From Pseudomonas sp. L5B5 (GTDB lineage: Bacteria; Pseudomonadota; Gammaproteobacteria; Pseudomonadales; Pseudomonadaceae), in contig NZ_CP084742.1 in the NCBI RefSeq assembly GCF_020520285.1, forward strand, positions 6,125,501 through 6,189,500: a stretch of DNA of 64,000 nt. The letters are read 5' to 3'. This document shows, piece by piece, positions 29,733-38,765 of the stretch (position 1 is its first letter; every line of letters starts with the position of its first letter). A program made the translations under genes and the position numbers. The notes under the pieces are model-generated. The model ran no database searches. It was not told where the DNA came from and saw only the letters and a list, made by a program, of their open reading frames with translations.

Positions 29733-30293
29733 TTACTTGCGCTCCTGTTCCTTGAGGCCTTCACGGACTGTCTTGAGTATCTGCGCGGCCAATTGCGGAT
29801 TTTCAACGCTGCGCGAAAGCATCAATGCGCCAGCGAGGGTCGCCATGATCATCAGGCTGCGTTTCGTCTTGTCCTCGCCTTCCAGAGCCGCCTCCACTTG
29901 CGCGAGCCTGTTCTTGAGCACGATGTCAGTGGTGGCGCTGGGTTGGCCGCGCTGGCCGAGTTCCGCGCTCATGGTCGGAAGCGGGCATCCCTGGTGGGGT
30001 GAGGTTTGGTGCCATTCGGAGAGGTAGTTGTCGATGAACGCCTGCAGGGGATGTTCCTGGGCGAACAGTTGGGCGCACTGGGTATCGAGGTCTTCGGCGG
30101 CAGCGCAGAGCGCCTCTTCCACCAACTCGTCCTTCGAACCGAAGTGGGAATAGAAACCACCATGGGTCAGGCCCAGGGCTTTCATCAAGGGTTGCAGGCC
30201 CGTGGCACCTATCCCGTCGCGACGAAACCGTTCCGATGCTTCCTTGATGATGCGCTTGTGGGTCTGGGATTTGTGATCTGCTGAATAACGCAT
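29733..30293 (-). CDS. TetR/AcrR-family transcriptional regulator
   Basis: 186 residues. The N-terminal helix-turn-helix is at about 10-55 (THKRIIKEASERFRRDGIGATGLQPLMKALGLTHGGFYSHFGSK is the DNA-binding region, read in parts). The C-terminal region (about 80-185) fits the TetR_C ligand-binding domains of regulators linked to SDR enzymes. ATG at 30293 is preceded by GGAGG on the minus strand; an upstream frame extension to 30359 is unlikely. Probably represses itself and the adjacent SDR gene. The ligand is unknown. Confidence 0.9.
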   Translation of the reverse strand: MRYSADHKSQTHKRIIKEASERFRRDGIGATGLQPLMKALGLTHGGFYSHFGSKDELVEEALCAAAEDLDTQCAQLFAQEHPLQAFIDNYLSEWHQTSPHQGCPLPTMSAELGQRGQPSATTDIVLKNRLAQVEAALEGEDKTKRSLMIMATLAGALMLSRSVENPQLAAQILKTVREGLKEQERK

Positions 30294-30453
30294 CTGAGAA
30301 GCCTCCGCAACAATGCGCCATTTTAACCAGGGTTCAGCTGATCTCATCCATTTCTGCACGGGTTTTGGTTGGCTGCTACAGCTTTGCGACAGGTTTCACT
30401 GCGTGGGTGAAGCTCAGGAATTGGCACGATTAGTGATAACTCATCGCTCATCC

Positions 30454-30466
30454 ATTGTTGAACAAT
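30454..30466 (+). promoter_or_regulatory. Palindromic candidate operator before the GntR gene
   Basis: ATTGTTGAACAAT is a perfect 13-bp palindrome (centre G), 14 bases before the ATG of the GntR/FCD regulator. FCD-type GntR proteins commonly bind TTGT-N-ACAA-like palindromes, so autoregulation is likely. Confidence 0.55.
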
Positions 30467-30480
30467 CCTGAGGCCTTCCC

Positions 30481-31134
30481 ATGAGTGATGGTTTATCCCT
30501 GGCAGATCACATTCGGGTGGAGTTGCGTGCGGACATCATTGGTGGCCGCCTGTTGCCTGGCATGCCATTGGTGGAAAGCGAACTGGTCAGGGCCTACAAC
30601 GCGTCGCGCAATACCATCCGCGAGGCGCTGCATCGTCTTGGGCAGGAGGGGTTGACGCGTTATGTGCGCCACAAGGGAGTGATGGTGCGCCGCCTGGATC
30701 GTGATGACTTACGTGATCTGTTCCGGGTACGCCGGACTCTGGAGTTGCAGGCGATCGCCCATGCCAGGCCGCTGCGCGAGTTCCAGTCGGACCGAATGCT
30801 CGACGCGATCGAGGCCGTCGAACTGGCGAGGGAGCGGGAGGACTGGCGATCCGTGGGTACCCATGGGCTGATTTTTCACCAGCAGGTGGTGGCGCTGCTG
30901 GATTCGCCCCTGCTGGATGAGTTCTTCACCAACGTCGTGGCGCAATTGCGGTTGGTATTTTGCTGTGCACCGGACGAGGCGTTGTTCCAGGACCAGTGGC
31001 TGGCGCGTGACAGGCAGATTCACGAGTGGCTGGCCGCAGGCGACAAGCAATCGGCTCTCGAGGCGATGGAGGCCTACCTGGACGACTCCGAGCGTCTGTT
31101 GCTGAACATGTTCGATCAATCCCTTCACCATTGA
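30481..31134 (+). CDS. GntR-family regulator with FCD domain
   Basis: 217 residues. A winged helix-turn-helix at about 10-75 (NASRNTIREALHRLGQEG is the recognition region) is followed by an FCD effector domain (about 85-210). Its metal-ligand pattern (Asp/His: HGLIFHQQVV, later RQIHEWL) suggests a carboxylate- or metal-bound effector. It lies nine bases before a DUF1989 gene, so it most likely controls that gene and possibly the permease further on. ATG 30481. A palindromic site just upstream fits autorepression. Confidence 0.92.
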   Translation: MSDGLSLADHIRVELRADIIGGRLLPGMPLVESELVRAYNASRNTIREALHRLGQEGLTRYVRHKGVMVRRLDRDDLRDLFRVRRTLELQAIAHARPLREFQSDRMLDAIEAVELAREREDWRSVGTHGLIFHQQVVALLDSPLLDEFFTNVVAQLRLVFCCAPDEALFQDQWLARDRQIHEWLAAGDKQSALEAMEAYLDDSERLLLNMFDQSLHH

Positions 31135-31143
31135 ACGAGGAGC

Positions 31144-32001
31144 ATGGCGATGTACAAGGACTATCCAGCGGCTTACCAGGTCAGCAAGGGCTCGGCACTG
31201 CAAGTGGACACCGCTTTCTATGGGCGTATTCGTGACAACCCCGCGCAGCGTACACGGATCGAACATTTCGAGGTGCCGATCCGCACGGGTCGTGCCTGGA
31301 AGGTTCCCGCGGGCCATGTGTTCCGGGTTACCACTCCCGAGGGCCCGCAAGTGGGGGACTTCAATGTGTGGAATGCCAATGACCCGCGTGAACGCCTATG
31401 GGCTGCCCGTACCCGGCAACTGCAGGGTGCGCATGTCAGTACCCATGATCGACTCTGGTCCAATCTGCCTTTCCTGCGGCCGCTGGTGACCATCACCGAT
31501 GACAGCCTGGCAGGCTACGGGGTCGATGAGCATGGCGGGCGCCTGCATGATTTGCTGGGGACTCGCTGCGATCCCTATGTGAATCGAATGCTCACCGGCG
31601 AAGACTTCCACCATCACTGCCATTCCAACCTGACGCGGGCGGTGCTGCCCCATGGCCTTACCGAGTTCGACGTGCATGATGTGCTGAATATCTTCCAATG
31701 CACGGGCCTTAATCACGACGATCTGTATTTCATGAAAGCCTGTCCGGCGCAGAAGGGAGACTATCTGGAGTTTTTTGCTGAAATCGACCTGCTGTGCGCC
31801 TTGTCGACCTGCCCGGGCGGGGATTTGTCTCTACCGATGTGGGGGCCGGAGGCCCAGGACCCGCTCAGTGTATGTCGCCCACTGGGGGTGGAGATCTATC
31901 GCCTGGATGAGGCATTGCTCGAGGGCTGGAGCCCGCCTGAGCGGGCGGCCTACCAAGGCATGCATGGCTTGCAGATCGCCAGGGCCGAATGGGAAGGCTG
32001 A
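31144..32001 (+). CDS. DUF1989 / urea-carboxylase-associated (carboxyguanidine deiminase-like) protein
   Basis: 285 residues of the DUF1989 family. The visible signatures are VRVTTPEGPQVGDFN-like (FRVTTPEGPQVGDFN), the CHSNL motif within HHHCHSNLTRAVL, and ALSTCPGGDLS, whose His and Cys residues are expected zinc ligands. Known members CgdA/CgdB act as a pair to deiminate carboxyguanidine next to urea/guanidine carboxylase genes. Here a single copy stands alone with a GntR regulator, so its substrate is probably a different small amidine, amide or amine. ATG 31144 follows GAGGAG; MYKDYP two codons on is an alternative. Confidence 0.85.
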   Translation: MAMYKDYPAAYQVSKGSALQVDTAFYGRIRDNPAQRTRIEHFEVPIRTGRAWKVPAGHVFRVTTPEGPQVGDFNVWNANDPRERLWAARTRQLQGAHVSTHDRLWSNLPFLRPLVTITDDSLAGYGVDEHGGRLHDLLGTRCDPYVNRMLTGEDFHHHCHSNLTRAVLPHGLTEFDVHDVLNIFQCTGLNHDDLYFMKACPAQKGDYLEFFAEIDLLCALSTCPGGDLSLPMWGPEAQDPLSVCRPLGVEIYRLDEALLEGWSPPERAAYQGMHGLQIARAEWEG

Positions 32002-32044
32002 GGCAGGATTGGCCCCTGCACCGCGGGTGCAGGGGCTGGCCGGT

Positions 32045-32212
32045 TCAACGGTCACGTGCTTCCTTGGCGTCTGCCTCTGCGTTGCGCTCGGCCACGCGTC
32101 GGCGTTGCTCATCGGTCAGTTCGACCTTGTTGGCGGTGTCGCGCAGCAGCATCAGGCCGCCCACGATCGAACCGATAGCGACCACCAGAATCAACCAGGC
32201 ATACCAGGGCAT
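32045..32212 (-). CDS. Small membrane protein, DUF2897 family
   Basis: 55 residues, too short for usual gene-calling cut-offs. ATG at 32212 follows AAGGAGAACCCT on the minus strand. One N-terminal transmembrane helix (PWYAWLILVVAIGSIVGGLM) is followed by LLRDTANKVELTDEQ and a charged amphipathic tail rich in Arg, Glu and Ala. The arrangement and the MPWYAWLI start match the DUF2897 family of gammaproteobacteria. Function unknown. It converges on the DUF1989 gene and is not obviously part of that locus. Confidence 0.8.
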   Translation of the reverse strand: MPWYAWLILVVAIGSIVGGLMLLRDTANKVELTDEQRRRVAERNAEADAKEARDR

Positions 32213-32338
32213 AGGGTTCTCCTTGATCGGCCACTTGCCGGGAACGAAGATTCGCCCCGGAGCGGCCTGTAACGCTTTGAGTCAAAGTCTTTTGCAAGGG
32301 TTCCATTGTATGCCTGATCCGCCTGCCAGGCAGCCTCC

Positions 32339-33703
32339 CTACAGGCCGGTGAGCATGGCGTCGTCCGGTGCGTTGGCGCGCGCCTGGGCGGTGCATTGGA
32401 AGTAGATGAAACCCAACACCATCAGGCCAAGGAACACCAGGCCGACCAGGGCGTTGAACCAGGCCATGGCCACCAGGCACACCGTGGCCAGCAGCAATGC
32501 AATGGCGGGCACCAGCGGATAGCCGGGAGCGCGAAAGCTGCGTGGTAGATCGGGTTCGGTTCTGCGCAGCTTGAACAGGCTGAGCATGCTCATGATGTAC
32601 ATCACGATGGCGCCGAACACAGCCATGGTGATCATGGCTGCGGTGAGGGACAGGCCTCCAAGGTTGACCAGGCCATCGCTGTAGATAGCGGCGATGCCTA
32701 CCAGCCCACCGGCAATGATCGCCCGGTGCGGGGTCTGGAATCGCGATAGCCTGGCCAGCGAGGCGGGCAGGTAGCCGGCTCTGGCCAGGGCGAAAAATTG
32801 TCGGGAGTAGCCGAGGATGATCCCGTGGAAGCTGGCCACCAGGCCGAACAGGCCGATCCACACCAGCATGTGCAGCCAGCCGGAGCTGTCGCCTACCACG
32901 GCTTTCATGGCCTGGGGCAGAGGGTCATTGATGTTCGACAGGTTGCGCCAGTCGCCAACGCCGCCGGCGCAGAACATCACGCCCAGGGCCAGCAGCACCA
33001 GCGTCAGGATGCCGCTGATATAGGCCTTGGGGATGGTGCGCCTGGGGTCCTTGGCTTCCTCGGCAGCCATCGCCGCGCCTTCGATGGCCAGGAAGAACCA
33101 GATGGCGAAGGGGATTGCCGCGAACATGCCGGCAATCGCCGGGGCCCCGAAAATGTCCGAACCGGCCCAGCCATTGAGGGCGAAATGGCTGAAGCTGAAG
33201 GCCGGAGCCACCACGCCCATGAACACCAGCAACTCCGCCACCGCCAGGATGCACACCACCAGTTCGAAGGTCGCCGCCAGCTTCACTCCGAGAATATTCA
33301 GGCCCATGAAGACCAGGTATGCCCCTACCGCAGCATGCTTGGGATCCAGTGTCGGGAACTGCACGTTGAGGTAGGCGCCGATGGCCAGGGCGATGGCGGG
33401 AGGGGCGAAGACGAATTCGATCAGGGTCGCCAACCCTGCGACCAGTCCACCTTTTTCCCCGAAGGCGCGGCGGCTATAGGCAAAGGGGCCACCCGCATGG
33501 GGAATGGCTGTGGTCAGCTCGGTGAAGCTGAATATGAAGCAGGCATACATCGTGGCGACCAGCAGCGAAGTCACGAGGAAGCCTAGGGTTCCAGCAACGC
33601 CCCAGCCATAGCTCCAGCCGAAATACTCTCCGGAAATGACCAGCCCGACCGCGATGCCCCATAGATGCAGCGTGCCCAGGGTGGGCTTGAGTCGTGTGTT
33701 CAT
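32339..33703 (-). CDS. Ethanolamine permease-like APC-family transporter
   Basis: 454-residue inner-membrane transporter with about 12 helices, of the amino acid/polyamine/organocation superfamily. The N-terminus TLGTLHLWGIAVGLVISGEYFGWSYGWG and TTAIPHAGGPFAYSRRAFG closely match the proton-coupled ethanolamine permeases found with eutBC in Pseudomonas. No eutBC genes are present here, so transport of another small amine is possible. ATG 33703 is preceded by CAGGAG; the open frame upstream is not used. Divergent from kdp. It may be co-regulated with the nearby GntR/DUF1989 pair, although it lies on the opposite strand. Confidence 0.85.
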   Translation of the reverse strand: MNTRLKPTLGTLHLWGIAVGLVISGEYFGWSYGWGVAGTLGFLVTSLLVATMYACFIFSFTELTTAIPHAGGPFAYSRRAFGEKGGLVAGLATLIEFVFAPPAIALAIGAYLNVQFPTLDPKHAAVGAYLVFMGLNILGVKLAATFELVVCILAVAELLVFMGVVAPAFSFSHFALNGWAGSDIFGAPAIAGMFAAIPFAIWFFLAIEGAAMAAEEAKDPRRTIPKAYISGILTLVLLALGVMFCAGGVGDWRNLSNINDPLPQAMKAVVGDSSGWLHMLVWIGLFGLVASFHGIILGYSRQFFALARAGYLPASLARLSRFQTPHRAIIAGGLVGIAAIYSDGLVNLGGLSLTAAMITMAVFGAIVMYIMSMLSLFKLRRTEPDLPRSFRAPGYPLVPAIALLLATVCLVAMAWFNALVGLVFLGLMVLGFIYFQCTAQARANAPDDAMLTGL

Positions 33704-33907
33704 CGATTGCTCCTGGAGGGTTGGATAGTCTCGGCAGGAGACCGTGCAGTGCCCATGCCAGGGCCGCTGGAGTCGTCGTAAAGCATGGAAAGCTGTCGTA
33801 TCGAGGATGTTTCCCGGCGGTTGATGGCTGGCGGCGGTGCAACCTGGTGCTGCTCGCCGCCTCCCTTTGGGGCAGGGGCGCCAACCCCAGCAGGCCCCCA
33901 AGGGGCG

Positions 33908-34075
33908 TAATGCTGTTCAGTTAAGGAAATGGTAGGAGCGAGGCTTGCCCGCGATGGTCTTCAGAGCGCCGCGTTTATCCAGTAAACACGCGCTACCGTT
34001 AACGACCATCGCGAGCAATCGAGCGTCGACCGGCTGCTTCTACAGGGGATCACCTTGCTTAAGTGAACAGCATTA
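33908..34075. mobile_element. 168-bp MITE-like element carrying a REP-like palindrome
   Basis: Terminal inverted repeats TAATGCTGTTCAGTTAAG (33908-33925) and CTTAAGTGAACAGCATTA (34058-34075) match at 17 of 18 positions. The element is flanked by an exact 12-bp direct repeat, CCCCAAGGGGCG (33896-33907 and 34076-34087), which reads as a target-site duplication. Duplications of about 9-13 bp are typical of IS4-family insertion. Inside are GGTAGGAGCGAGGCTTGCCC and GCGATGGTC (33951-33959) opposed to GACCATCGC (34004-34012), a Pseudomonas REP-type inverted pair. No transposase is encoded, so mobilisation would need an enzyme in trans. Confidence 0.8.
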
Positions 34076-34091
34076 CCCCAAGGGGCGAGTC

Positions 34092-34108
34092 TTTACGCTT
34101 TTTTTACG
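34092..34108 (+). promoter_or_regulatory. Tandem TTTACG repeats, candidate KdpE-binding site
   Basis: TTTACG at 34092-34097 and again at 34103-34108, an 11-bp period (one helical turn) within a T-rich tract, about 90 bases before kdpF. OmpR-class regulators such as KdpE bind direct repeats of this kind. The MITE target duplication ends only four bases upstream. Confidence 0.45.
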
Positions 34109-34198
34109 GGCTACCTGGCCCGTCGCTCTCGTTCCTTTACAGGCAGCCTGCGGACAATGCCTGCATTCGCGGCAATCGCCGTACTTCGGAGACATTCC

Positions 34199-34288
34199 AT
34201 GAACACTCTCGACGCGGTGTCGTTGCTGCTGGCCGTGGGCCTGTTCGTTTATCTACTGATTGCACTGTTGTGCGCAGACCGGAACTAG
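34199..34288 (+). CDS. kdpF: KdpF, small subunit of the potassium-transporting ATPase
   Basis: 29-residue single-span membrane peptide (MNTLDAVSLLLAVGLFVYLL, then IALLCADRN), too short for most gene finders. KdpF stabilises the KdpABC complex in the inner membrane. The start ATG 34199 follows CGGAGACATTCC, and kdpA begins eleven bases after the stop. First gene of kdpFABC. Confidence 0.9.
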   Translation: MNTLDAVSLLLAVGLFVYLLIALLCADRN

Positions 34289-34299
34289 GAGCTACGTTG

Positions 34300-35994
34300 A
34301 TGCACAGTTATGACTATTGGCTGCTCCTTGCCTTCTTTGCGCTGGTGCTGCTGCCTGCACCCTGGCTGGGGCGTTTCTACTACAAGGTGATGGAAGGCCA
34401 GCGCACCTGGCTGACCCCGGTCCTGGGCCCGCTGGAGCGCATCTGCTATCGGATCGCCGGCGTCGACCCGCAAGTGGAGCAGAGCTGGCAGAGGTACACC
34501 CTGGCCTTGCTGGCCTTCAACTGCGCAGGGTTCGCCCTGTTGTTCGCCATTCTGCTGTTCCAGGACCAGCTGCCGCTCAACCCGCAGCACTTGCCGGGGC
34601 AGGAGTGGACCCAGGCGTTCAACACCGCAGTCAGTTTCATGACCAATACCAACTGGCAGTCCTACAGCGGTGAGGCGTCCCTGAGCTACCTCAGCCAGAT
34701 GGCCGGCCTGACCGTGCAGAACTTCGTCAGCGCCGCCACCGGCCTGGCGGTCCTGGTTGCGCTGTGCCGAGGCATCTCCCGGCGCTCAAGCGCAAGCCTG
34801 GGCAACTTCTGGGTGGACATGACCCGCGCCACGTTCTACGGGTTGCTGCCGCTGTGCCTGCTGCTGGCATTGCTGCTGGTCTGGCAGGGCGTGCCCCAGA
34901 CGTTCGCCCACTATGTGGATGCCCTGACCGTGCAAGGCCAGGACCAGGTCATTCCCCTGGGGCCGGCGGCCAGTCAGATTGCCATCAAGCAGTTGGGCAC
35001 CAACGGCGGTGGTTTCTTCGGCGTCAACTCGGCGCATCCGTTCGAGAATCCCACGGCCTGGAGCAACCTGTTCGAGCTGGCCTCGATCATCCTGATCCCG
35101 GTGGCTCTGGTGTTCACCTTCGGTCATTACGTCAAGGATCTGCGCCAGAGCCGCGCAATCATCGCCTGTATGCTCGCCCTGTTCCTGATTGGTGGCGCGA
35201 CCTCGTTATGGGCCGAATACCAGCCCAACCCGGCGCTGCAGAACGCTGCGGTAGAGCAGACCGCGCCCCTGGAAGGCAAGGAAGCACGCTTTGGCACCAC
35301 CGCCACGGTGCTTTGGTCGGTGACCACCACGGCTGCCTCCAACGGCTCGGTCAACGGAATGCATGACAGCCTCAATCCGCTGAGCGGCATGGTGCCGTTG
35401 ATCAACATGATGGTCGGCGAGGTGATTTTCGGCGGTGTGGGCGCCGGCCTCTACGGCATGCTGCTCAACGTGCTGATCGCCGTGTTCCTGGCCGGGCTGA
35501 TGATCGGCCGGACGCCGGAGTACCTGGGCAAGAAGCTCCAGGCCAGGGAAGTGCAATTGCTGGTGTTGACCCTGATGGTCATGCCGGTCGGCGTGCTGGT
35601 CCTCGGTGCCCTGGCTGCCAGCCTGCCGGGGCCTGCCGCGGCCATCAGCAACCCCGGACCCCACGGCTTCAGCCAGTTGCTGTACGCCTACACCTCGGCC
35701 AGTGCCAACAATGGCTCGGCGTTCGCCGGCTTCGGCGCCAACACGCCGTTCCACAACCTGATGCTGGGCCTGGGCATGCTGGTCGGGCGCTTCGGCTACA
35801 TCCTGCCGGTGCTGGCCCTGGCCGGCAGCCTGGCGCTGAAGAAAACCGTCCCCGTGGGCCAGAACAGCTTTCCCACCCATGGCCCGTTGTTCGTGGCCCT
35901 GCTGACCATGACCATCTTGCTGGTGGGCGGCCTGACCTTTCTGCCGACCCTGGCGCTGGGCCCTGTCGCCGAACACTTGAGCATGGGTTTCTGA
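34300..35994 (+). CDS. kdpA: Potassium-transporting ATPase subunit A
   Basis: 564-residue inner-membrane K+-binding and translocating subunit with about 10 helices. It is related to Trk/KtrB channels, with four pore-loop repeats; selectivity-filter segments are visible as [46 protein letters not shown] and [16 protein letters not shown] 34300 ([19 protein letters not shown]) follows AGGAGC; the upstream open frame is in kdpF and spacer. The spacing to kdpB is seven bases. Intact and of normal length. Confidence 0.97.
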   Translation: MHSYDYWLLLAFFALVLLPAPWLGRFYYKVMEGQRTWLTPVLGPLERICYRIAGVDPQVEQSWQRYTLALLAFNCAGFALLFAILLFQDQLPLNPQHLPGQEWTQAFNTAVSFMTNTNWQSYSGEASLSYLSQMAGLTVQNFVSAATGLAVLVALCRGISRRSSASLGNFWVDMTRATFYGLLPLCLLLALLLVWQGVPQTFAHYVDALTVQGQDQVIPLGPAASQIAIKQLGTNGGGFFGVNSAHPFENPTAWSNLFELASIILIPVALVFTFGHYVKDLRQSRAIIACMLALFLIGGATSLWAEYQPNPALQNAAVEQTAPLEGKEARFGTTATVLWSVTTTAASNGSVNGMHDSLNPLSGMVPLINMMVGEVIFGGVGAGLYGMLLNVLIAVFLAGLMIGRTPEYLGKKLQAREVQLLVLTLMVMPVGVLVLGALAASLPGPAAAISNPGPHGFSQLLYAYTSASANNGSAFAGFGANTPFHNLMLGLGMLVGRFGYILPVLALAGSLALKKTVPVGQNSFPTHGPLFVALLTMTILLVGGLTFLPTLALGPVAEHLSMGF

Positions 35995-36001
35995 GGATCT
36001 G

Positions 36002-38080
36002 ATGATGAATATGCATGTTCGTGCCTCGAACAAGGTAGTGGCCAAGGCCAAGAACGCAGCGGCGCAATCTTCGACCACCAGCGTGTCGGCCCTGTGGCGA
36101 CCGGCGCTGGTCCAGGCCTTCGTCAAACTCGATCCGCGCCAGCTGCAGCGCTCGCCTGTGATGCTGGTGGTGGAGCTGACGGCGATCCTCACCACGGTGC
36201 TGTGCCTGGTGCCCAACAGTGCGGTGCCGACCTTCGTCGCCGCGCAGATTGCTTTGTGGTTATGGTTCACCGTGCTGTTCGCCAATTTCGCCGAGGCCCT
36301 GGCCGAAGGCCGTGGCAAGGCCCGTGCCGACAGCCTCAAGGCGGGCAGCGAAGGCTTGAGCGCCCGGCGCAGAGGCGCCGATGGGGGCTTTCAGTTGGTG
36401 CCCGCAGCCAGCCTGCGCAAGGGCGATGTGGTACGGGTCGAAGCCGGGGAGATGATCCCGGGCGACGGCGAGGTGATCGAAGGCATTGCCGCGGTCAACG
36501 AAGCGGCGATCACCGGTGAGTCTGCGCCGGTGATCCGTGAATCCGGTGGTGACCGCTCGGCGGTCACCGGCAATACCCGGCTGGTATCCGACTGGTTGCT
36601 GCTGCGTATCACCAGCAATCCCGGCGAATCGACCCTGGACCGCATGATCGCCCTGGTGGAGGGCGCCAAGCGCCAGAAGACCCCCAACGAAGTGGCCCTG
36701 GATATCCTGCTGATCGGCCTGACCCTGATCTTCCTGCTGGTGGTGGTGACCCTGCAGCCATTCGCCCACTTCGCCAATGGCAGCCTGCCGCTGGTGTTCC
36801 TGGTGGCGCTGCTGGTGACCCTGATCCCGACCACCATCGGCGGCCTGCTGTCGGCCATCGGCATCGCCGGCATGGACCGCCTGGTACGCCTGAACGTGAT
36901 CGCCAAATCCGGGCGCGCGGTGGAAGCGGCCGGGGATGTCCATGTGTTGATGCTGGACAAGACCGGCACCATCACCTTCGGCAATCGCCGCTGCAGTGCC
37001 ATCCATCCGGCCCCGGGCGTCAGCCCCGAAGAGATGGCCGAGGCTGCTTTGCTGGCGTCCCTGGCCGACGACACGGCCGAAGGCAAATCCATCGTCGAAT
37101 ACCTGCGTGAACTTTATCCACAGCCTGAACCGGCTAGCGAGCAGTTCAATGCGGTGCCTTTCAGTGCAGAAACCCGCCTGTCCGGGGTCGACTATCAAGG
37201 TCGGGCCTATCGCAAGGGGGCGGTGGATTCGGTACTGAGTTTCGTGGGCCTCAAGCGCAGCGACCTGGCCCCGGCCCTGTCCCGTGAAGTCGACAAGATC
37301 GCCCAGAGTGGCGGTACTCCGCTGCTGGTCTGCGCCGCGGGCCGGTTAGTCGGTGCCATCCACCTCAAGGACGTGGTCAAGCCCGGCATCCGTGAGCGTT
37401 TCGCCCAACTGCGCAAGCTGGGGATCCGCACCGTGATGGTCACTGGCGACAACCCGCTGACTGCCGCGGCGATTGCCGCCGAAGCCGGGGTCGATGATGT
37501 GCTGGCCGAAGCCACGCCGGAGAAGAAACTGGCGCGCATCCGCCATGAACAGAACGACGGACGCCTGGTGGCCATGTGCGGCGATGGTGCCAACGACGCA
37601 CCGGCCCTGGCCCAGGCCGATGTCGGCATGGCGATGAACGACGGCACCCAGGCGGCCCGCGAGGCGGCCAACATGGTCGACCTGGACAGCGACCCGACCA
37701 AGCTGCTGGACGTGGTGCAGATCGGCAAGGAACTCCTGGTGACCCGGGGCGCCCTGACCACCTTTTCCATTGCCAATGACGTGGCCAAGTACTTCGCCAT
37801 CCTGCCGGCGCTGTTCGCGTCGATCTATCCACAGCTGGGCGTGCTCAACATCATGCACCTGGCCAGCCCGCAGAGCGCGATTCTCTCGGCGATCGTGTTC
37901 AACGCCCTGATCATCGTGGTGCTGATCCCCCTGGCCCTGCGCGGGGTGCGGGTGCAAGCAGCCAGCGCGGCCCAGTTGCTGCGACGCAACCTGCTGATCT
38001 ACGGCCTGGGCGGGATCGTGGTGCCCTTCGCCGGAATCAAGTTGATCGACCTGCTGCTTACCGCTTTGCACCTGGTGTGA
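36002..38080 (+). CDS. kdpB: Potassium-transporting ATPase subunit B (P-type ATPase)
   Basis: 692-residue catalytic subunit of the high-affinity K+ pump. It has the P-type hallmarks: the TGES actuator motif ([11 protein letters not shown]), the phosphorylation site DKTGTIT with Asp319, KGAVDS in the nucleotide domain, and the hinge [22 protein letters not shown]. About seven helices. ATG 36002 is followed by a second ATG and a third at 36008, so the exact start is uncertain by up to three residues. Part of kdpFABC. Confidence 0.97.
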   Translation: MMNMHVRASNKVVAKAKNAAAQSSTTSVSALWRPALVQAFVKLDPRQLQRSPVMLVVELTAILTTVLCLVPNSAVPTFVAAQIALWLWFTVLFANFAEALAEGRGKARADSLKAGSEGLSARRRGADGGFQLVPAASLRKGDVVRVEAGEMIPGDGEVIEGIAAVNEAAITGESAPVIRESGGDRSAVTGNTRLVSDWLLLRITSNPGESTLDRMIALVEGAKRQKTPNEVALDILLIGLTLIFLLVVVTLQPFAHFANGSLPLVFLVALLVTLIPTTIGGLLSAIGIAGMDRLVRLNVIAKSGRAVEAAGDVHVLMLDKTGTITFGNRRCSAIHPAPGVSPEEMAEAALLASLADDTAEGKSIVEYLRELYPQPEPASEQFNAVPFSAETRLSGVDYQGRAYRKGAVDSVLSFVGLKRSDLAPALSREVDKIAQSGGTPLLVCAAGRLVGAIHLKDVVKPGIRERFAQLRKLGIRTVMVTGDNPLTAAAIAAEAGVDDVLAEATPEKKLARIRHEQNDGRLVAMCGDGANDAPALAQADVGMAMNDGTQAAREAANMVDLDSDPTKLLDVVQIGKELLVTRGALTTFSIANDVAKYFAILPALFASIYPQLGVLNIMHLASPQSAILSAIVFNALIIVVLIPLALRGVRVQAASAAQLLRRNLLIYGLGGIVVPFAGIKLIDLLLTALHLV

Positions 38081-38113
38081 ACGAGCTGTCCTGAACGAAT
38101 CGAGGATTCAGAA

Positions 38114-38659
38114 ATGTCTAGCGTATTGCGTCCGGCCTTGAGCCTGATTGTATTGATGACCCTGGTCACCGGCGTGGCCTATCCGCTGGCGGTGACCGGC
38201 GTGGCCCAGTTGGCATTCGCGGACCAGGCCAACGGCAGCCTGGTGCGCGACGAGTCGGGCAGGGTGCGGGGTTCGACCCTGGTCGCCCAGGATTTTGTCG
38301 GCGACGCCTGGTTTCACCCACGCCCTTCGGCAGGGGCCTTCGCCACGGTGTCCAGTGGTGCCAGCAACCTGGCCCCGAGCAACCCGGCGCTGGCCTCGCG
38401 GGTGATCGACGATGCCAACAAGTTGTGGGTGCCCGAGCAGGGGCCAGTGCCCCTCGCGTTGCTGACCACCTCGGGCAGCGGGCTCGATCCGCACTTGCCA
38501 CCGGCGGCGATTGACTATCAACTGGCGCGGGTCGCAGCAGCGCGCAACCTGCCGGCAGTCAAGCTCCAGGCGCTGGTGGCTCAGCACACTGAGCGGCCCC
38601 TGATCGGCCCACCCGTGGTCAACGTGCTGGCGTTGAACCTGGCGCTGGAACACCTGTAA
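38114..38659 (+). CDS. kdpC: Potassium-transporting ATPase subunit C
   Basis: 181-residue subunit with one N-terminal membrane helix (about 10-32) and a periplasmic domain, thought to act as a catalytic chaperone that raises ATP affinity. Family motifs are visible: [35 protein letters not shown] and [15 protein letters not shown] 38114, 33 bases after kdpB. A short hairpin (38686-38701) lies in the 106-base gap before kdpD and may partly separate structural from regulatory genes. Confidence 0.96.
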   Translation: MSSVLRPALSLIVLMTLVTGVAYPLAVTGVAQLAFADQANGSLVRDESGRVRGSTLVAQDFVGDAWFHPRPSAGAFATVSSGASNLAPSNPALASRVIDDANKLWVPEQGPVPLALLTTSGSGLDPHLPPAAIDYQLARVAAARNLPAVKLQALVAQHTERPLIGPPVVNVLALNLALEHL

Positions 38660-38765
38660 CCACCACCGATCCTGCGAGGTTGCGAAAGCCCCGCAGGGCT
38701 TGCCCGGCTCTGAAGGCCGAGGAGTAGCGATTGAAATCCACTGTCTGGTCGCAGAGAGATAACCC

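Larger units (their letters stand above)
33704..34198. other. Permease-kdp intergenic region
   Basis: 495 bases without a protein gene. It holds a MITE-like element (33908-34075) with flanking 12-bp direct repeats, and then the kdp control region. The 33704-33895 part looks like ordinary GC-rich spacer with nothing I can name. Confidence 0.7.

Noticed and set aside
31989..32405. Plus-strand open frames around the DUF2897 gene
   Set aside because: They are antisense to the small DUF2897 gene and the permease end, without ribosome sites or recognisable domains.
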